From Streptomyces fodineus (GTDB lineage Bacteria > Actinomycetota > Actinomycetes > Streptomycetales > Streptomycetaceae), in NCBI RefSeq assembly GCF_001735805.1, contig NZ_CP017248.1:2356001-2420000 (forward strand): a stretch of 64,000 bases of DNA. The letters run 5' to 3'. A model generated the notes under the pieces. That model saw only the letters and a list, made by a program, of their open reading frames with translations. It was not told the origin of the DNA and ran no database searches. This document shows positions 8,513 through 17,190 of the stretch, piece after piece. A program made the position numbers and the translations under genes. Numbering within the stretch: the stretch's first letter is position 1; each line of letters starts with the position of its first letter.

Positions 8513-9792
8513 ATGGGGCATCCGGCAGCCGGCCTGGACGATCTGACCGCCTTCCTGGCCCGCCTCACCGCCTTGCTGCTGCGTTCTTCCGGCGAGGGCG
8601 CCTACTCCATCGAGGGAGCTGTGCACACCAGCGCTCACGTGTTCGGCGGCGAAGCGTCCGTAGTCCTCGTGCCCGAAGCGGCCGTGCTCTCGATCGCCGC
8701 GGCCGACGGCCGAATGCGCACGGTGTGCGTGCACGGCTTCCCGGAGGTAATCCGGCTCGACCAAGCCGCGGCACTCAAGCCCTTCCTGGCCGACGTCGAG
8801 GCGGACAAGCTCAAGGTGGCCGAGGCCGACCGCAGGCTGGCGCGCATCGAGGCCGCCCCGCCCCCGTACCCCTGGTGGCTCAAGTTCCTCGGCGTCCTGC
8901 TGTTCTCCCTGGGCTTCGCCCCGCTCGTCCAGCCCACCTGGTACGAGATCACCACCACGGCCGTCCTGGGCGCGATCGCCGCGGCACTCGTGGTCGCCGC
9001 CGTTCATGCACCGCGACTGTCCAAAGTCCTCCCCTGGTGGTCTCAGCCGTCGTCTCCGTCGTCACCATCGAAGTGTTCACCGGCGATCCGGCACACGGCG
9101 GCCCGGTCCTGCTGATGCTCCCGGCGCTGTTCTACTTCGTTCCCGGTGACTTCCTGAGCGCATCGACCACCGAGCTGGCCGTCGGCCTCATCACCACCGG
9201 CTCGATCCGGCTCGTCTACTCCATATTCCTGCTCGTCCAGCTCTACCTCGGCGTCCTGTTGGGCATATTCGTCACCGGCACCCCCCTCAACACCCTCTTC
9301 GACACCGCTGCCAGCGCCGACCTGCCCAAGTGGGCACTGATCCCGGGCGGGATCGCCTTCACCGCCGGCACGGTCCTGGCCTTCGCAATCCCCCACCGCT
9401 TCTTCGGAACTCTCCTTGTGCTTGTCTACGCCACCGTCGGGGTGCAGTCACTGTTCACCAAGCTGATCCGGGAGACCGGAGGCACATTCGTCGCAGCCGT
9501 GGTGCTGGCCGCCGCAGCCAATCTGCTGGACCGCAACCCCGCCCGCCCTCCTCGATTGATCCTCATCCTGCCTGGCTTCTTCACCCTCACCGTCGGCTCG
9601 CTGGGCCTGCGCGGCCTGACCACCCTGGCCGGCGGCTACGTCATCGAAGGCTTCCAAGACCTGCAGAAACTCATCACGATCGTCACCGCCATCGCCATCG
9701 GACTGGTCGTCGGTATGGCACTCACGCATGCCCGCAACACAACGCGGACCATCTCTCGCCATGCCCCCTCGACGCCTCAGCGGCCGCCCTGA
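8513..9792 (+). pseudogene. ThrE-type threonine/serine exporter with a frameshift
   Basis: ATG 8513 follows GGAGGCGGGC. The first frame gives the soluble N-terminal domain (DDLTAFLARLTALLLRSSGE, GAYSIEGAVH) and the first helices. At about 9030 (LSKVLP) the frame is lost, and the next frame continues LVVSAVVSVVTIEVF through about eight further helices to a TGA at 9792. One missing base would restore a normal ThrE-like protein of about 425 residues. Family members export threonine and serine by proton antiport. It is either a recent pseudogene or a single-base sequence error. Confidence 0.75.
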
Positions 9793-9913
9793 CCATGTCT
9801 CTGCCGCACCGCCCGCAGCAGCTCATGTCCCGACCGTGGATCAGTGGCGCCTGCGTCCCGGCCAGCCGTGCGATTTTTCCACCGGTCGTCGTCGGCGCCC
9901 GCTGGACCTCGAG

Positions 9914-9990
9914 CGCCCACCTCGGCGCGCTCGACCTCGTCTACACGGGAGTGATCGAAGCGGTCCGCGCCGCGATCAAGGAGGCGGGTG
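9914..9990 (+). repeat. Exact 77-base copy of part of the dps pseudogene
   Basis: Bases 9914-9990 match 25829-25905 exactly by eye. The sequence encodes the Dps helix LGALDLVYTGVIEAVRA. There is no other Dps sequence around it: the left flank (9793-9913) holds nothing I recognise, and the right flank is the 3' end of a broken RsbW-like gene. It appears to be a transplanted gene fragment. Confidence 0.85.
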
Positions 9991-10514
9991 GCGCTCAGCG
10001 GCGGACGCGGTGTCGCTGCTGAGCCTCTCGGACAGGGCTAGGCGGGCCGTCATGCGTTTGCCGACAGGCTCTTGTTCGATGAAGAGGTCCTGGGCGACGG
10101 CTTTGACGATCTCTAGGCCGTACTGGCCGATCCTGCCGGGATCGGCGGGGCGGGCAGCGGGCACGGTGGGGTCGCTGTCCCAAACGACGACCTCCACGGC
10201 AAGGGAATTGGTGCGCAATTCCATCAGGACGGGGCCGGGAGCGTATTTGAGGGCGTTGGTGACCAACTCACTGACCACCAGCTGCGTGAGGTCTCTCGCG
10301 CGAGCGGCCACGGGAAGGCGGCAGCGTGGTGGCGGGCGTCGCCGATGCAGCCGTCACCTCTGTCCAAGGCGTAACCGGCTCGCATCAGGTACTGATCTCC
10401 GGTGGAGCCGACACCGTCGGCATGGAATCCCACGTATCTCGCCCTCATTCCCCCATTGACGTGCGCAAGTACCCGCGGCAGTGTCATGCATGTACCCGGG
10501 GTGTGGTCCGGCAC
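9976..10514 (-). pseudogene. RsbW-like anti-sigma ATPase, frameshifted
   Basis: The 5' part, from about 10514, reads GYALDRGDGCIGDARHHAAAF. At about 10313-10322 the frame shifts and the next frame continues ARARDLTQLVVSELVTNALK (the N-box), then GRIGQYGLEIVKAVAQ (the G-box) and KRMTARLAL. Together they make a typical small GHKL anti-sigma factor of Streptomyces. The last codons run into the transplanted dps fragment at 9990, so the original C-terminus was also replaced. Confidence 0.7.
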
Positions 10515-10573
10515 GGCTGCCTGGGCGCATGCCGCAGCGGCAGTGGGGCAAGCCTAGGCGCAGCCGAGGAGAC

Positions 10574-10790
10574 GTGAGCGACATCCACAAGGAAGACCGG
10601 CCAGGCCGGCTCTCCATCCAGCACGCAGTGGTCGACGGCGTCCTCATCGTAACCGTGCACGGCGAGATCGACCACGACGTGAAGGACGTCCTCAGCCAGG
10701 CACTGCTGTCTGACGACGGCGCGACTCCGCCGCGGATCGTGGCGGACCTCAGCGAGGTGACCTTCATGGACTCCAGCGGCATGGTCACTG
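10574..10790 (+). pseudogene. STAS-domain antagonist, truncated after DSSG
   Basis: GTG 10574, with GAGGAG upstream, opens MSDIHKEDRPGRLSIQ and continues through VHGEIDHDVKDVL to IVADLSEVTFMDSSG, the phosphorylation loop. Directly after this the STAS fold is lost: the frame continues into sequence that is antisense to an IS110 transposase start. The gene is therefore interrupted or truncated by an insertion-sequence fragment. Confidence 0.75.
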
Positions 10791-10799
10791 CCCTCACCA

Positions 10800-10917
10800 G
10801 GGAGAGCACAGCAGCTATGCGACTGTCCCGGTGCGGGTCCAGTCCAAGGACCACCTCCCTCGTCGGCCGGTGTCGGCGGGGACGCGGGGCAGGAGACGTA
10901 CCGTCATGCAAGTTCAC
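10800..10917 (-). mobile_element. 5' fragment of a second IS110-family transposase
   Basis: The minus frame from 10917 reads PTREVVLGLDPHRDSRIAAV, the first strand and catalytic Asp of an IS110 transposase, close to but different from the intact copy at 771-1868. It stops resembling the family after about 40 codons, where it meets the truncated STAS gene. Remnant only. The stretch 10918-11153 holds nothing I can assign. Confidence 0.65.
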
Positions 10918-11153
10918 CTTCCGACACGAGGCGAAGGGTGAGGCCAGGAGTCTCGGCGGCTCGGGCCTGGAATTCGCCTACGAGCCCCTGTGCGGCTTGT
11001 GGTGAGCCCGGGGAGGGGATGCGGTGGGAGGTTGCGCGGGTTCCGTCACGCACGACCGCCCCGCCCCCAACCGCAACACACCCATTTGACTTACGCTTTG
11101 AGACTCCTTCGTCCGGATGCGGTGCGGTTTCGCGTGTATGCCTGTAGGACGTA

Positions 11154-11190
11154 TGCGTCGGGCCCGGCCATGATGGCCGGGCCCGACGCA
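11154..11190. terminator. Perfect 17-bp hairpin terminator
   Basis: Arms 11154-11170 and 11174-11190 are perfectly complementary around a TGA loop. It lies just downstream of the small membrane protein gene on the minus strand (stop at 11210) and can terminate transcription from both sides. Confidence 0.75.
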
Positions 11191-11209
11191 TGAGACGCAA
11201 GGTCTCAGG

Positions 11210-11380
11210 TCACCATCGATACCAGCGGCCGCGACCGCCGCCGGTGGTGGTAGAGCGCATGACGAAGCCCAGCAGCCACAGCACCAGCACGGCCAGGGCC
11301 ACCCACCACAGAATCTTGACGGCGAAACCCGCGCCGAAAAGGATTACCGCGAGAAGAAGAACAAGAAGCAGGGGAACCAT
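11210..11380 (-). CDS. Small two-helix hydrophobic membrane protein
   Basis: 56 residues from ATG 11380, with GGAGG 9-13 bases upstream. Residues 1-18 and 20-40 are almost entirely hydrophobic (MVPLLLVLLLAVILFGAGFA, then ILWWVALAVLVLWLLGF), and the tail is basic (GGGRGRWYRW). It resembles the very small lmo0937/DUF5670-type membrane proteins often found near stress genes. It is divergent from the csbD-like gene. Function unknown. Confidence 0.7.
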   Translation of the reverse strand: MVPLLLVLLLAVILFGAGFAVKILWWVALAVLVLWLLGFVMRSTTTGGGRGRWYRW

Positions 11381-11519
11381 AGTTATCAACCTCCTGTGGC
11401 ACCGTCTGCCCTGCACTTGCGCCTCCATTCCGGACGCCACCTTGTTTGTGAGGGGGAAGCCTGGGCACGAGCGGATTTACCGCGAAATCGGCAACAGTGG
11501 CTACGAGGAGGCGCATTCC

Positions 11520-11693
11520 ATGACCGCCGGCGAGAAGGCCAAGGCGAAGACCGAGCAGGCCGAGGGCAAGGCCAAGGAGACCCTGGGTAGGGCTTTTGGC
11601 AATGACCGCATGGCTGCCGAGGGCCAGGCGAAGAAGAGCGTTGGCGATGCCCGTGAGGCGAAGGAGAAGGTCAAGGACGCCTTCAAGCACTGA
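11520..11693 (+). CDS. CsbD family stress-response protein
   Basis: 57 residues from ATG 11520, after GAGGAG. The charged, Lys/Glu/Ala-rich sequence (GEKAKAKTEQAEGKAKETLG, then DRMAAEGQAKKSVGD) is typical of CsbD-like proteins, which are usually under sigma-B-type general-stress control. A good hairpin terminator follows 14 bases after the stop. Confidence 0.88.
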   Translation: MTAGEKAKAKTEQAEGKAKETLGRAFGNDRMAAEGQAKKSVGDAREAKEKVKDAFKH

Positions 11694-11707
11694 CGCCCCG
11701 CACTTGT

Positions 11708-11744
11708 CGAGGGCTTTCCCGGAACTCGTCCGGAAAAGCCCTCG
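11708..11744 (+). terminator. Rho-independent-type terminator of the csbD-like gene
   Basis: Arms 11708-11723 and 11729-11744 pair over 16 bases with one mismatch, loop of five, closely following the csbD stop. Confidence 0.7.
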
Positions 11745-11895
11745 CTTTGTCACGAAACGGAAACGGGACCGCAGTCAGGGCCGGGTGGCGGGGCGGCTGC
11801 CCGGGTGGAGCGGGAAGAGGTGGTCCAGCCCGGCGATGCGGAGTCGCAGGAGGCAAAGGAGCCGCGGTTTGCGGGGCCTGCGCCCGCGCCGCCGC

Positions 11896-12276
11896 TCATG
11901 CCGCGTCGTACCGGGCGGCGATACCGCTCACCGTGACCGCGACGGTGAACGGCTCCGCGACACCGTGTGTGGCGAGGTGGGTGCTGAGGGCGGCAGTCAC
12001 CCGGTCGTGGACGTTCCGGGCGATGTCCAGCACCGGTCGGCCCTCGGACAGGACGCAGCGCACCTCGATGCGCCATCCCGAACCGTCCGGCGACCGGTCG
12101 GCGCGGATGCCTTCCTCGGGCGAGGTGCGGTGGAGCGTGGTGTCCGACCGGGTGGGCGCGGCGGCTGCCGCCAGGCGATGGCTGAGACCGGGTTGCAGGG
12201 CCGCCACACCGGGAACTGCGAGGGCCGCCTGCGCCGCGGCGCCGAGGAGCGTGGTCGTGCGGAGGACAGTCATCAT
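11896..12276 (-). CDS. Asp23-like envelope-stress protein
   Basis: 126 residues. The pattern VPGVAALQPGLSHRLAAA, IEVRCVLSEGRPVLDIARNV and VHDRVTAAL is the Asp23/Gls24 arrangement (strand, conserved VPGV, then D-I-A...V...V helices). The start overlaps the stop of the preceding gene by 4 bases, so it is the last gene of the three-gene sigma factor operon. Asp23 proteins sit on the cytoplasmic face of the membrane through AmaP and respond to envelope stress. Confidence 0.72.
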   Translation of the reverse strand: MMTVLRTTTLLGAAAQAALAVPGVAALQPGLSHRLAAAAAPTRSDTTLHRTSPEEGIRADRSPDGSGWRIEVRCVLSEGRPVLDIARNVHDRVTAALSTHLATHGVAEPFTVAVTVSGIAARYDAA

Positions 12277-12944
12277 GCACCGCCGGCGGGCGTGAGGCCG
12301 GGACGGAGGGGTGGCTCGGGCTCCAGGACGTCGACCACGGCGATGTCGACGGCCGTCACGGCAAGGCCCAGGTCTCGTGCGGCCGAGTGGAGGACCGATC
12401 GGCGCACCTGGTGGACCCGGTCGGGCAGGGGGCGGTCGAGAGCGGCGGCGAGGGTCATGGTCACCCGAACGTCGGTGCCTTCGCCCACGGGTACGAGCCG
12501 GCAGGTCGCGGCCCTGGCACCGGGGAACGTGTCCGCGGCCTGCCTGAGTACCTTCGCCGCGGCGCTCTCGGCGATTCGCAGCTCCCGGTCCGGGTCGTCC
12601 AGGGGCAGCAGCCGCCCGAGCCGTACCTCTGCCCTGACGATGTCCATGACGCGATCGGCGAGTGCGTGGAGGCCGGGCGTGTTCTCGGCGCGCAGCGCTC
12701 GGGTGGCCGCGTTCACGACGGCCAGGCCCTCGGCGGCCTCGCGGCAGTGAGGGCAGGAGAGGGTGTGCGGGTCCGCCCCCGCCGCCGCGTCCCGCGCCTG
12801 TTCCCAGACCCGGCTGAGCAGCCGGCCGCAGGGCAGGACCTCGTCACCCGCGAACGGGCGGGCGTCGGTGGCACCCGCCGCGGAACCGGGCCGGTGGGCT
12901 CCGGGCGGTCCGGGAGGCCGCGCGTGCGGGTCGTCTAGCGCCAT
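12273..12944 (-). CDS. Zinc-finger-like anti-sigma/Asp23 fusion protein
   Basis: 223 residues. The N-terminal 85 residues contain a CGRLLSRVWEQA segment followed by DPHTLSCPHCREA, resembling a zf-HC2/ZAS zinc-binding anti-sigma module. The C-terminal 130 residues are Asp23-like (LADRVMDIVRAEVRLGR, VTMTLAAALDRPLPDRV, HQVRRSVLHSAARDLGL). Its gene overlaps the sigma factor gene by 10 bases. The context suggests it is the cognate anti-sigma factor, joining sigma control directly to the Asp23 system; that is inference. Confidence 0.68.
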   Translation of the reverse strand: MALDDPHARPPGPPGAHRPGSAAGATDARPFAGDEVLPCGRLLSRVWEQARDAAAGADPHTLSCPHCREAAEGLAVVNAATRALRAENTPGLHALADRVMDIVRAEVRLGRLLPLDDPDRELRIAESAAAKVLRQAADTFPGARAATCRLVPVGEGTDVRVTMTLAAALDRPLPDRVHQVRRSVLHSAARDLGLAVTAVDIAVVDVLEPEPPLRPGLTPAGGA

Positions 12945-13525
12945 GGGCCCATCGCCTCCTGCAGGGATCTGCGTGCCCTGAACAGTCTGCCGCGCACCGT
13001 CTGTTCGCTGGTCCGCGTCACGTGGGAGATCTCCTTGTAGGACAGGCCCTGCACCTCCCGCAGGGTCCAGCAGAGTCGCTGCCCGGCGTCGAGATCGCCG
13101 AGTGCTCGCGACAGGGCGGCGGTGGCCGCGTCCTGCTCCGCAGACCGGACGGGTTGGCTCCAGACGTCCCTAGCCGCCGGCTCGGCGACGACGTCCAGCG
13201 AGAGGGGCGGAGGCCGGCGACGGCGCATGGTCAGGCAGCGGTTGACGGTGATCCGGTACATCCAGGTACGGAACTCCGCGCTGTGGTGGTATTCAGGCAA
13301 CCGGCGCCAGGCGCTGACGAAGGCGTCCTGGACAGCATCCTCGGCGTCCTGGGGGTTGCCGAGCATGCAGCGGGCCAGGGCAAGGAGAGGCCGGCCGTGC
13401 CGCTGGACGAGAACGGCGAAGGCGTCCTCGTCCCCCTCGGCCGCCCGTACGGCCAGCAGGCCGTCCGGCAGGTCGCGTCCCATCGGGTCGCGGCCCGGCG
13501 ATGGGGTAACAGCGCTTTCGACCAT
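12935..13525 (-). CDS. ECF-family RNA polymerase sigma factor
   Basis: 196 residues from ATG 13525 (GAGGGG upstream). Region 2 is seen in AFAVLVQRHGRPLLALARCM, DAEDAVQDAFVSAWRRL and FRTWMYRITVNRCL. Region 4 is LCWTLREVQGLSYKEISHV followed by RTSEQTVRGRLFRARRSL, the helix-turn-helix for the -35 element. It overlaps its probable anti-sigma gene and is divergent from the main Asp23 operon, whose promoter region (13526-13679) it may control. Confidence 0.92.
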   Translation of the reverse strand: MVESAVTPSPGRDPMGRDLPDGLLAVRAAEGDEDAFAVLVQRHGRPLLALARCMLGNPQDAEDAVQDAFVSAWRRLPEYHHSAEFRTWMYRITVNRCLTMRRRRPPPLSLDVVAEPAARDVWSQPVRSAEQDAATAALSRALGDLDAGQRLCWTLREVQGLSYKEISHVTRTSEQTVRGRLFRARRSLQEAMGPWR

Positions 13526-13679
13526 GACGCCCCTCGCAAGGCTCGGACCGTCCGCGTACCCGACCGGCCATATGTGATGCACGTCACAGGTGATATGTGT
13601 GAGGAACGCGTCGCCCGATATGTCCAATCATTCGAAGGGCATCGCACCGGTGTCCGAGGGACCGATCGAGGCGACCGCC

Positions 13680-14165
13680 ATGACGAACGACATCACCAGC
13701 GTCGGCGGGGGCAGCGGGCCCGAGGCGGGCGTGAGCGCGCTCAAGGGCCGCACGGGGGCCGGGGCTCCGGCCGAGACACGGGGGAAGACCACCATCGCGG
13801 ACGGTGTGGTGGCGAAGATCGCGGGCATGGCGGCCCGCGAGGTACCGGGCATCTACAGCCTGGGAGCGGGGATGGCGCGCGCCTTCGGCGCCATGCGGGA
13901 ACGCGTTCCCGGGGGCGGAGGCGGGGCCGTCACGCGAGGAGTGAAGGTCGAGGTGGGCGAGCGTCAGGCCGCCGTGGACCTGGACGTCGTCGTCGAGTAC
14001 GGCGTCTCCATCGTCGACGTCGCGGGCGACGTGCGCACCGGTGTGATCAGCGCCTTGGAGCGGATGACGGGCCTGGAGGTCGTCGAGGTGAACATCGCCG
14101 TCGACGACGTCCACCTGCCCGACGAGGAGGAAGAAGCCCAACCGGACGAGGGCCGCGTGAGGTGA
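13680..14165 (+). CDS. Asp23/Gls24 family envelope-stress protein
   Basis: 161 residues from ATG 13680. An alternative in-frame ATG lies at 13620. The core is KTTIADGVVAKIAGMAAREV, PGIYSLGAG, VKVEVGERQAAVDLDVVVEY and MTGLEVVEVNIAVDDVHL, the complete Asp23 fold. A Gly/Ser-rich leader precedes it and an acidic tail follows (DEEEEAQPDE). It is first gene of a rightward operon opposite the ECF sigma factor. Confidence 0.9.
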   Translation: MTNDITSVGGGSGPEAGVSALKGRTGAGAPAETRGKTTIADGVVAKIAGMAAREVPGIYSLGAGMARAFGAMRERVPGGGGGAVTRGVKVEVGERQAAVDLDVVVEYGVSIVDVAGDVRTGVISALERMTGLEVVEVNIAVDDVHLPDEEEEAQPDEGRVR

Positions 14166-14242
14166 TCCACCGCCGCGCCCCTGGTGGGCGCGGATGATCG
14201 CGCGCACGGCGACGCCCCCTGCGCGAGACGGGTGAGTGCGAG

Positions 14243-14410
14243 ATGAACACAGCAACGACGGGCCTCGCGGCCGGCATGGCCCTCGGCTTCGCCGGCTACT
14301 TCGGCGGCTTCTGGGCCTTTCTGCTGGTACTGGTTCTGGGCGCGGCGGGGCTGATCGTCGGCCTCGTCGTACAGGGCGACCTCGACCTCCGGATACGGAG
14401 GCAGCGGTGA
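14243..14410 (+). CDS. Small DUF2273-like membrane protein
   Basis: 55 residues from ATG 14243. Two hydrophobic helices (LAAGMALGFAGYFGGFWAFL and LVLVLGAAGLIVGLVV) are followed by a basic end, RIRRQR. DUF2273-type proteins are regular partners of Asp23 and AmaP. The stop overlaps the GTG start of the next gene by 4 bases (GTGA). Confidence 0.75.
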   Translation: MNTATTGLAAGMALGFAGYFGGFWAFLLVLVLGAAGLIVGLVVQGDLDLRIRRQR

Positions 14411-14814
14411 GGACCCGGCCCGCTCCCCCGGGCGAGGGGTCGAGGCCGCCGGCGCCAGCCGCTGGGCTGCCGCCCCCGGCCGAGCGGGGCGCCACCGTCA
14501 TTCCCGACAGGGTGGTCGCCCGTATCGCCGCCCAAGCCGCACGCGCGGCCCAGTACCGGCGCGCCGCCGTACCTCCCGGCCGCGGCGGACCGGCAGCACC
14601 CCACGCCTCCGCCGCGGTCCTTACCGGGTCCGTGCGCCTACACCTGACCATGGACCTGCCCTACCCCACCGACATCCCCCGTGTCTGCGAGCGGATCCAG
14701 CAGGACGTCGCCGAACGGGTCGCTCACCTGACCGGCCTGCGGGTGGGAGAGGTCCTTCTCACCGTCCGGCGGCTGGTGACCGCCGCCGATGCTGGCCGGG
14801 GGCGGGTCCAGTGA
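14407..14814 (+). CDS. Asp23-like protein
   Basis: 135 residues from GTG 14407, coupled to the upstream stop. After a Pro-rich leader the sequence reads ATVIPDRVVARIAAQAARAA, VRLHLTMDLPYPTDIPRVCE and RVAHLTGLRVGEVLLTVRRL, matching an Asp23 fold with a shortened first half. It is the second Asp23-type gene of this operon. The role is inferred from family and neighbours. Confidence 0.75.
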   Translation: MRTRPAPPGEGSRPPAPAAGLPPPAERGATVIPDRVVARIAAQAARAAQYRRAAVPPGRGGPAAPHASAAVLTGSVRLHLTMDLPYPTDIPRVCERIQQDVAERVAHLTGLRVGEVLLTVRRLVTAADAGRGRVQ

Positions 14815-14866
14815 GCGGCCACGCGGCCCCGGTCGCACAGCACGTCGTGGAGGAAGGGCGATCGCG

Positions 14867-15553
14867 ATGACACCCGATCCCGGTCCTCCCGGCCGCAACG
14901 GCGCGCCGTCCGCGCGGGGTGGCGCCGTACCGCTGGCCAAGGAGCCTGACCCGCCCGATCGCGACGTGCCCACCTCGGACCTCCCACCCGGTGAGCGCGG
15001 CAGAGGGCACCGAACACACCGCAAGTGGTCCGCACGTCGCATCACGGCGGCACTGGTCGCCTCGGTGATCCTCGTTGCGGCGGTCGCGGCGCTGGTCGAC
15101 GTCGTCGCCGTGCGGGCGGGACGTCCGGCGACGGCCTGGCGACGGCACCTGGCCGACGAACTGGCCACCCGCCCGGTGGACGACGTGTGGATGCTGACGG
15201 GAGCCGCCGTGGCCGCCGCCGTCGGCGTCTGGCTGATCGCCCTGGCCCTCACCCCCGGTCAGCGTCGCTTGCTCCCCCTTCGCTCCCCCGTCGGCTGCCC
15301 CCGGCTGCGGGCCTTCCTGGACCGCGACGGCGCCGCCGGTCTGCTGCGTGACGCCGCGATGCGAGTCCCCGGCGTCAGCGCGGCACGCGTCCTGGTAGGC
15401 CGCCACCGCGTCAAAGCCCGCGCGGACGTCCGCTTCCGCGACCCCCAGCGGGTGAAGGACGACCTCACCGCCGTCCTCGGCGAGGAACGCGACCAGCTGG
15501 CCCTCGCTCGTCCTCCCCGCATCGTCGTACAGGTACGGCGACGCACCGACTGA
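14867..15553 (+). CDS. DUF6286-type membrane protein of Asp23 loci
   Basis: 228 residues from ATG 14867, with GGAGGAAGG upstream. There are about 60 hydrophilic residues, then two helices (ITAALVASVILVAAVAALV, and WMLTGAAVAAAVGVWLIALA), then a cytoplasmic tail with an Asp23-related alpha/beta pattern (AAMRVPGVSAARVLVGRHRV, RVKDDLTAVLGEE). It is probably a membrane partner for the Asp23 proteins encoded beside it. Confidence 0.72.
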   Translation: MTPDPGPPGRNGAPSARGGAVPLAKEPDPPDRDVPTSDLPPGERGRGHRTHRKWSARRITAALVASVILVAAVAALVDVVAVRAGRPATAWRRHLADELATRPVDDVWMLTGAAVAAAVGVWLIALALTPGQRRLLPLRSPVGCPRLRAFLDRDGAAGLLRDAAMRVPGVSAARVLVGRHRVKARADVRFRDPQRVKDDLTAVLGEERDQLALARPPRIVVQVRRRTD

Positions 15554-15581
15554 CAGAAGACCCGCAGCACCGGAGCCCGCC

Positions 15582-16190
15582 ATGATGCCGCGACCCGCAC
15601 TCAACCGCAGTCTGCTGGCGCTCGCAGGACTGGTTCTGCTCGGCGGCGGACTGCTGATCCTCTTCGCCGGGCTCGACCTCTACCGGCGGCATGATCTGGT
15701 CCCGCCCGCCGGCTGGCCCCTTACCGGTCCGGCCGACGTCCTGCTCGGCTCCGCCGACCGGACCCGCTGGAGCAGCCAGGGCTGGTGGTGGTGGCCCGCG
15801 GTCATCGCCGCCCTCGTCCTCACCGCCCTGCTCGCCCTGTGGTGGCTGCTCGCCCAGCTGAGCCGACGCCGCCCCGGCTCCCTGCCCGTCGGCGGCACAC
15901 CACCGCAGGAGGGTGTCGAACTGCGCGACCGCGCACTCAGCGACGCGATCGCAGCCGAGTCCGGTGCCCTGCCAGGTGTCGACGACGCGGCCGTACGCAT
16001 AACCGGCCGACCAGGCCACCACCGCACCCGCATCACGCTCACCCTCACCCCCGAGGGAGCGCCCGGCGCCACTCTCGCCGCCCTCTGCGACGGCCCGCTC
16101 AGCACCGCTCGCCGGTCCACCGGCCTCCCTGACCCGCCCACCGAGGTCCGCCTACAGGTCACCCGCCACAGACCACACCGCGTGGAGTGA
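15582..16190 (+). CDS. amaP: AmaP-like alkaline-shock membrane anchor
   Basis: 202 residues. The N-terminal helix LLALAGLVLLGGGLLILFAG, a periplasmic loop and the second helix WWPAVIAALVLTALLALWWL form the hairpin anchor typical of AmaP. The C-terminal cytoplasmic part carries an Asp23-like segment (AIAAESGALPGVDDAAVRIT). In Firmicutes AmaP tethers Asp23 at the membrane. The symbol is given by family resemblance and locus context. Confidence 0.72.
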   Translation: MMPRPALNRSLLALAGLVLLGGGLLILFAGLDLYRRHDLVPPAGWPLTGPADVLLGSADRTRWSSQGWWWWPAVIAALVLTALLALWWLLAQLSRRRPGSLPVGGTPPQEGVELRDRALSDAIAAESGALPGVDDAAVRITGRPGHHRTRITLTLTPEGAPGATLAALCDGPLSTARRSTGLPDPPTEVRLQVTRHRPHRVE

Positions 16191-16218
16191 GGAGGAGACC
16201 AGCCGCTCCACTGCAACG

Positions 16219-16247
16219 CCCTTGCGAATCCTCGCAGTTCGCAAGGG
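16219..16247 (+). terminator. 10-bp hairpin after amaP-like gene
   Basis: Arms 16219-16228 and 16238-16247 are perfectly complementary with a 9-base loop. It lies between the amaP-like gene and the small membrane protein, so it may be a partial terminator or attenuator. Confidence 0.5.
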
Positions 16248-16277
16248 AGCCGGCACCGTTTCCCCACAGGAGAGATC

Positions 16278-16433
16278 ATGATCGTCCTGGGCATCATTCT
16301 GCTCGTCGTCGGCTTCCTCACCGGCCTGTCCATCCTGTGGACCATCGGGATCATCCTGCTGGTCGTCGGAGCCATCCTGTGGATCCTCGGCGCGATGGGA
16401 CACGCCGTCGCCGGTCGACGCCACTACTGGTAA
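16278..16433 (+). CDS. DUF6131-type small membrane protein
   Basis: 51 residues from ATG 16278, after AGGAGAG. Two hydrophobic segments (MIVLGIILLVVGFLTGL and IGIILLVVGAILWILGAMG) form a hairpin, followed by AGRRHYW. These tiny proteins are frequent in Streptomyces stress loci. It ends the Asp23-type operon. Function unknown. Confidence 0.72.
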   Translation: MIVLGIILLVVGFLTGLSILWTIGIILLVVGAILWILGAMGHAVAGRRHYW

Positions 16434-16851
16434 TCGGGGTCGGGCACCGAAAGGCAGTGACCCAGGCAGCAGGCAGGCCGACAGTCGGCGCGGCCCCCAC
16501 CAGATGTTCGCACTCGAATCGGCGAGTGGGGGCCCGGCTCAACCTACGTGCCTCGTTCTCGGCCTGAAATGTCTTCTGGTCGATGGCGAAGTGGCGTTCG
16601 GTTACCTCACGGATGGTGTCGGGGGGATGACATGGCAGACCTTCTCCGTCTGGGGCTGGTACAGCCAGGCCAGATCGAAGCGTCCCGCGTTGTGTTGCGC
16701 CCGTGCAGGAGTTGAGTGACGCCCATGCTCGGACAGGGAGCAGCCGAGCAGTTCTCCGTCCCATCCGTCGACGAGGCACGTCGGGGTGCGGGCGGGTGGC
16801 GCACGGTCCGGCTCGGGACGGGCGCCCCCACAAGACCTTCCACCACCCCAG

Positions 16852-17037
16852 GTCGGCACGGTCACCCTCACCTCGCAGTCCCCGCACGTGGAAGGCACAC
16901 CCGGCCAGCGCATCGGCGTCTACATCACCGGACCCGGCACCCCCGACCACGACGCCCTTCTCCTGCTCGACATGACCGCGCCGAGGCCGCCGCAACGCCC
17001 CGCGCACACCCCGAGGGGCACCGGTCAACAGCCGTAA
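16852..17037 (+). pseudogene. C-terminal remnant of an MmyB-like XRE transcriptional regulator
   Basis: The frame reads VGTVTLTSQSPHVEGTPGQR followed by GVYITGPGTPDHDALLLLDM, matching the end of the MmyB-type ligand-binding domain fused to helix-turn-helix regulators. The DNA-binding part is absent. The rest of 16434-17190 contains no convincing gene; a minus-strand segment near 16506-16623 (FAIDQKTFQAENEARR) may be another protein fragment, which I could not assign. Confidence 0.6.
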
Positions 17038-17190
17038 GCCGCCATACCCGTCCCAGACCTTGCACCGCATCGCGCGCAGGGCTGCGCCGGAAGAAGCCTC
17101 GCCCGCAGCCGGCCGGCGTCCACCCACGAACCGAGCGCATCCTCGCCGGGTGTGCCTGCCCGTGCCGCCGGACGGGCCGGACCCACGCAC

